Assembly (NCBI GenBank): GCA_030803735.1
Contig: JAURUC010000001.1
Span: 1,249,501-1,313,500, forward strand
Origin: Actinopolyspora lacussalsi
GTDB taxonomy: Bacteria > Actinomycetota > Actinomycetes > Mycobacteriales > Pseudonocardiaceae
DNA: 64,000 bases
Direction: 5' to 3'
Position numbers and translations under genes: made by a program
Shown: in pieces, positions 62,862-64,000 of the stretch
Layout: the number at the start of each line of letters is the position of its first letter
How positions within the stretch are numbered: the first letter of the stretch is position 1
Notes under the pieces: generated by a model
Seen by the model: the letters and a program-made list of their open reading frames with translations, nothing else
Databases searched by the model: none
What the model was told of the DNA's origin: nothing

Positions 62862-64000
62862 ATGACGAGCAACGAGTTCAACTGCGCCGCTGTCGACCTG
62901 GGAGCCTCCAGCGGCCGTGTGGTGCTGGGCAGGGTGGGCAGCGACCTGCTGGAACTGACCGAACTGCACCGGTTCGGGAACAGTCCCTCCCGGGACGACT
63001 CCGGCTGGCGCTGGGACATCGGCACGATCCACCGCGAGGTGCTGGCGGGGCTGCGCCGCGCCGCCGAGCACTCCCCCAGTTCGATCGGCATCGACAGCTG
63101 GGCAGTGGACTACGGGCTGTTGGACCGGAACGGCACCCTGCTGGCCGATCCACGGCACCATCGCGATCCCCGCAACTCGGGAATGATCGAACGGGTCCGG
63201 GAACGGGTCGACGACGCCGAGCTCTACGGCATCACGGGGCTGCAGCAGCTTCCCATCAACACGCTGTACCAACTCGTCGCCTCCCTGGAGGACGACGAGC
63301 TGGATTCGGCGGAAACCCTGCTGCTCATCCCCGATCTGCTGACCTACTGGCTCACCGGTGAGATCGGTGCGGAGATCACCAACGCCTCCACCACCCAGCT
63401 GTTCGACGTCCGCGGCGAGGACTGGGCGTACGAGCTCGCACGGCGGCTGGGGATTCCGAGTCACGTGCTCCCGCCGCTGCGCTCTCCGGGGGAGTTCGCC
63501 GGAACGCCGCGGGCCGCGGCCAGCGCTCACACCGGGCTCTCCCCGTCGGTACGGGTGACATCCGTCGCCTCGCACGACACGGCCTCGGCGGTGGTGGCCG
63601 TGCCGGCGACCGATCGGCGATTCGCCTACATCTCGTGCGGCACGTGGTCCCTGGTGGGGCTGGAGCTGGACTCACCCGTGCTGACCGAACGCTCCCGCGC
63701 GGCGAACGTGACCAACGAACGCGGCGTCGACGGCACCACTCGCTACCTGCGCAACACGATGGGACTGTGGCTGTTGCAGGAGTGCCTGCGCTGCTGGCGG
63801 GAACGCGGACTGCGCGCGGATCTCGACGAACTGCTCGAGGGCGCTGCCCGCCAACCGGCGTTCCGCAGCGTGCTCGACACCGACGATCCGGCGTTCATCG
63901 CGCCGCAGGACATGCCCACCACCATCGGCGCGGCCTGCGCCGCGGCCGGTGAGCCGGTCCCGGAAAGCCCCGAGGCCACGGTTCGGTGTGTGCTGGAAAG
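62862..64000 (+). CDS. rhaB: Rhamnulokinase, cut by the window end
   Basis: ATG 62862; 379 codons are present and the frame is still open at base 64000, out of about 480 expected. The FGGY kinase N-terminus CAAVDLGASSGRVVLGRVGS carries the ATP-binding loop. SSIGIDSWAVDYGLLDRNGT, LLIPDLLTYWLTG, ITNASTTQLFD and YISCGTWSLVGLELDSPV are typical of RhaB. It phosphorylates L-rhamnulose to the substrate of the aldolase upstream. No rhamnose isomerase gene is seen in the window; it may follow beyond the end. Confidence 0.92.
   Translation, partial: MTSNEFNCAAVDLGASSGRVVLGRVGSDLLELTELHRFGNSPSRDDSGWRWDIGTIHREVLAGLRRAAEHSPSSIGIDSWAVDYGLLDRNGTLLADPRHHRDPRNSGMIERVRERVDDAELYGITGLQQLPINTLYQLVASLEDDELDSAETLLLIPDLLTYWLTGEIGAEITNASTTQLFDVRGEDWAYELARRLGIPSHVLPPLRSPGEFAGTPRAAASAHTGLSPSVRVTSVASHDTASAVVAVPATDRRFAYISCGTWSLVGLELDSPVLTERSRAANVTNERGVDGTTRYLRNTMGLWLLQECLRCWRERGLRADLDELLEGAARQPAFRSVLDTDDPAFIAPQDMPTTIGAACAAAGEPVPESPEATVRCVLE

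Overview
The window is high-GC DNA with typical actinobacterial gene content: GTG/TTG starts, LacI/ROK/TetR/LysR regulators, secreted GH13, GH3 and polysaccharide-lyase enzymes, and YD-repeat (Rhs) proteins. An actinomycete of the Pseudonocardiales/Actinopolyspora-Saccharopolyspora kind is my inference. No rRNA, tRNA or CRISPR array was recognised.

0-9.4 kb: the tail of a flavin oxidoreductase, two DUF202 membrane proteins, an MBL-fold hydrolase divergent from a TetR gene, a palindrome-controlled small gene, an NmrA-type reductase, an aldo/keto reductase divergent from a LysR gene, and an unknown acidic protein.

9.4-28 kb: a polymorphic-toxin island read on the minus strand. A secreted LamG protein (23.3-28.1 kb) is followed by a large secreted Rhs protein (17.5-23.2 kb) and its immunity gene. 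Downstream lie an orphan immunity gene, an orphan Rhs tip (Rhs core, HINT domain, Ntox21-like toxin) with its own immunity gene, a nested pair of insertion sequences, a CPCC-type protein and a second, decayed copy of the immunity array. A 659-bp direct repeat of the Rhs core (15104-15762 and 18347-19005) is in frame in both copies, so one recombination event would exchange the toxin tip. Both large secreted genes carry a frameshift in a short G/C run near the 5' end. Tips and immunity genes are visibly AT-richer than the surroundings.

28-42 kb: a NUDIX hydrolase, a receiver-PIG-L deacetylase fusion, a ROK regulator beside a GH3 beta-glucosidase with two AT-rich palindromes upstream, an arsenic island (arsC, acr3, arsR and divergent arsI/cadI), a STAND NTPase and a secreted alpha-amylase.

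42-64 kb: a sugar-catabolic region with two LacI regulons. Regulon 1 (operators like GGAAAGCGCTTTCC) covers an ABC sugar importer, two Gfo/Idh/MocA oxidoreductases, PmoA-like and cupin proteins, a DUF993 aldolase-like enzyme and a TIM-barrel isomerase, with a glycerate kinase downstream. Regulon 2 (operators like GTGAAACGTTTCAC) covers a Tat-exported exo-rhamnogalacturonan-lyase-like protein and L-rhamnose genes (bifunctional rhamnulose-1-phosphate aldolase/dehydrogenase, then rhamnulokinase, cut by the window end). Together they suggest import and breakdown of rhamnogalacturonan-type pectin fragments, although the substrate of regulon 1 is not proven. A dispersed non-coding repeat with a conserved 28-bp end box occurs at 0.4-0.7 kb and 54.5-54.8 kb.
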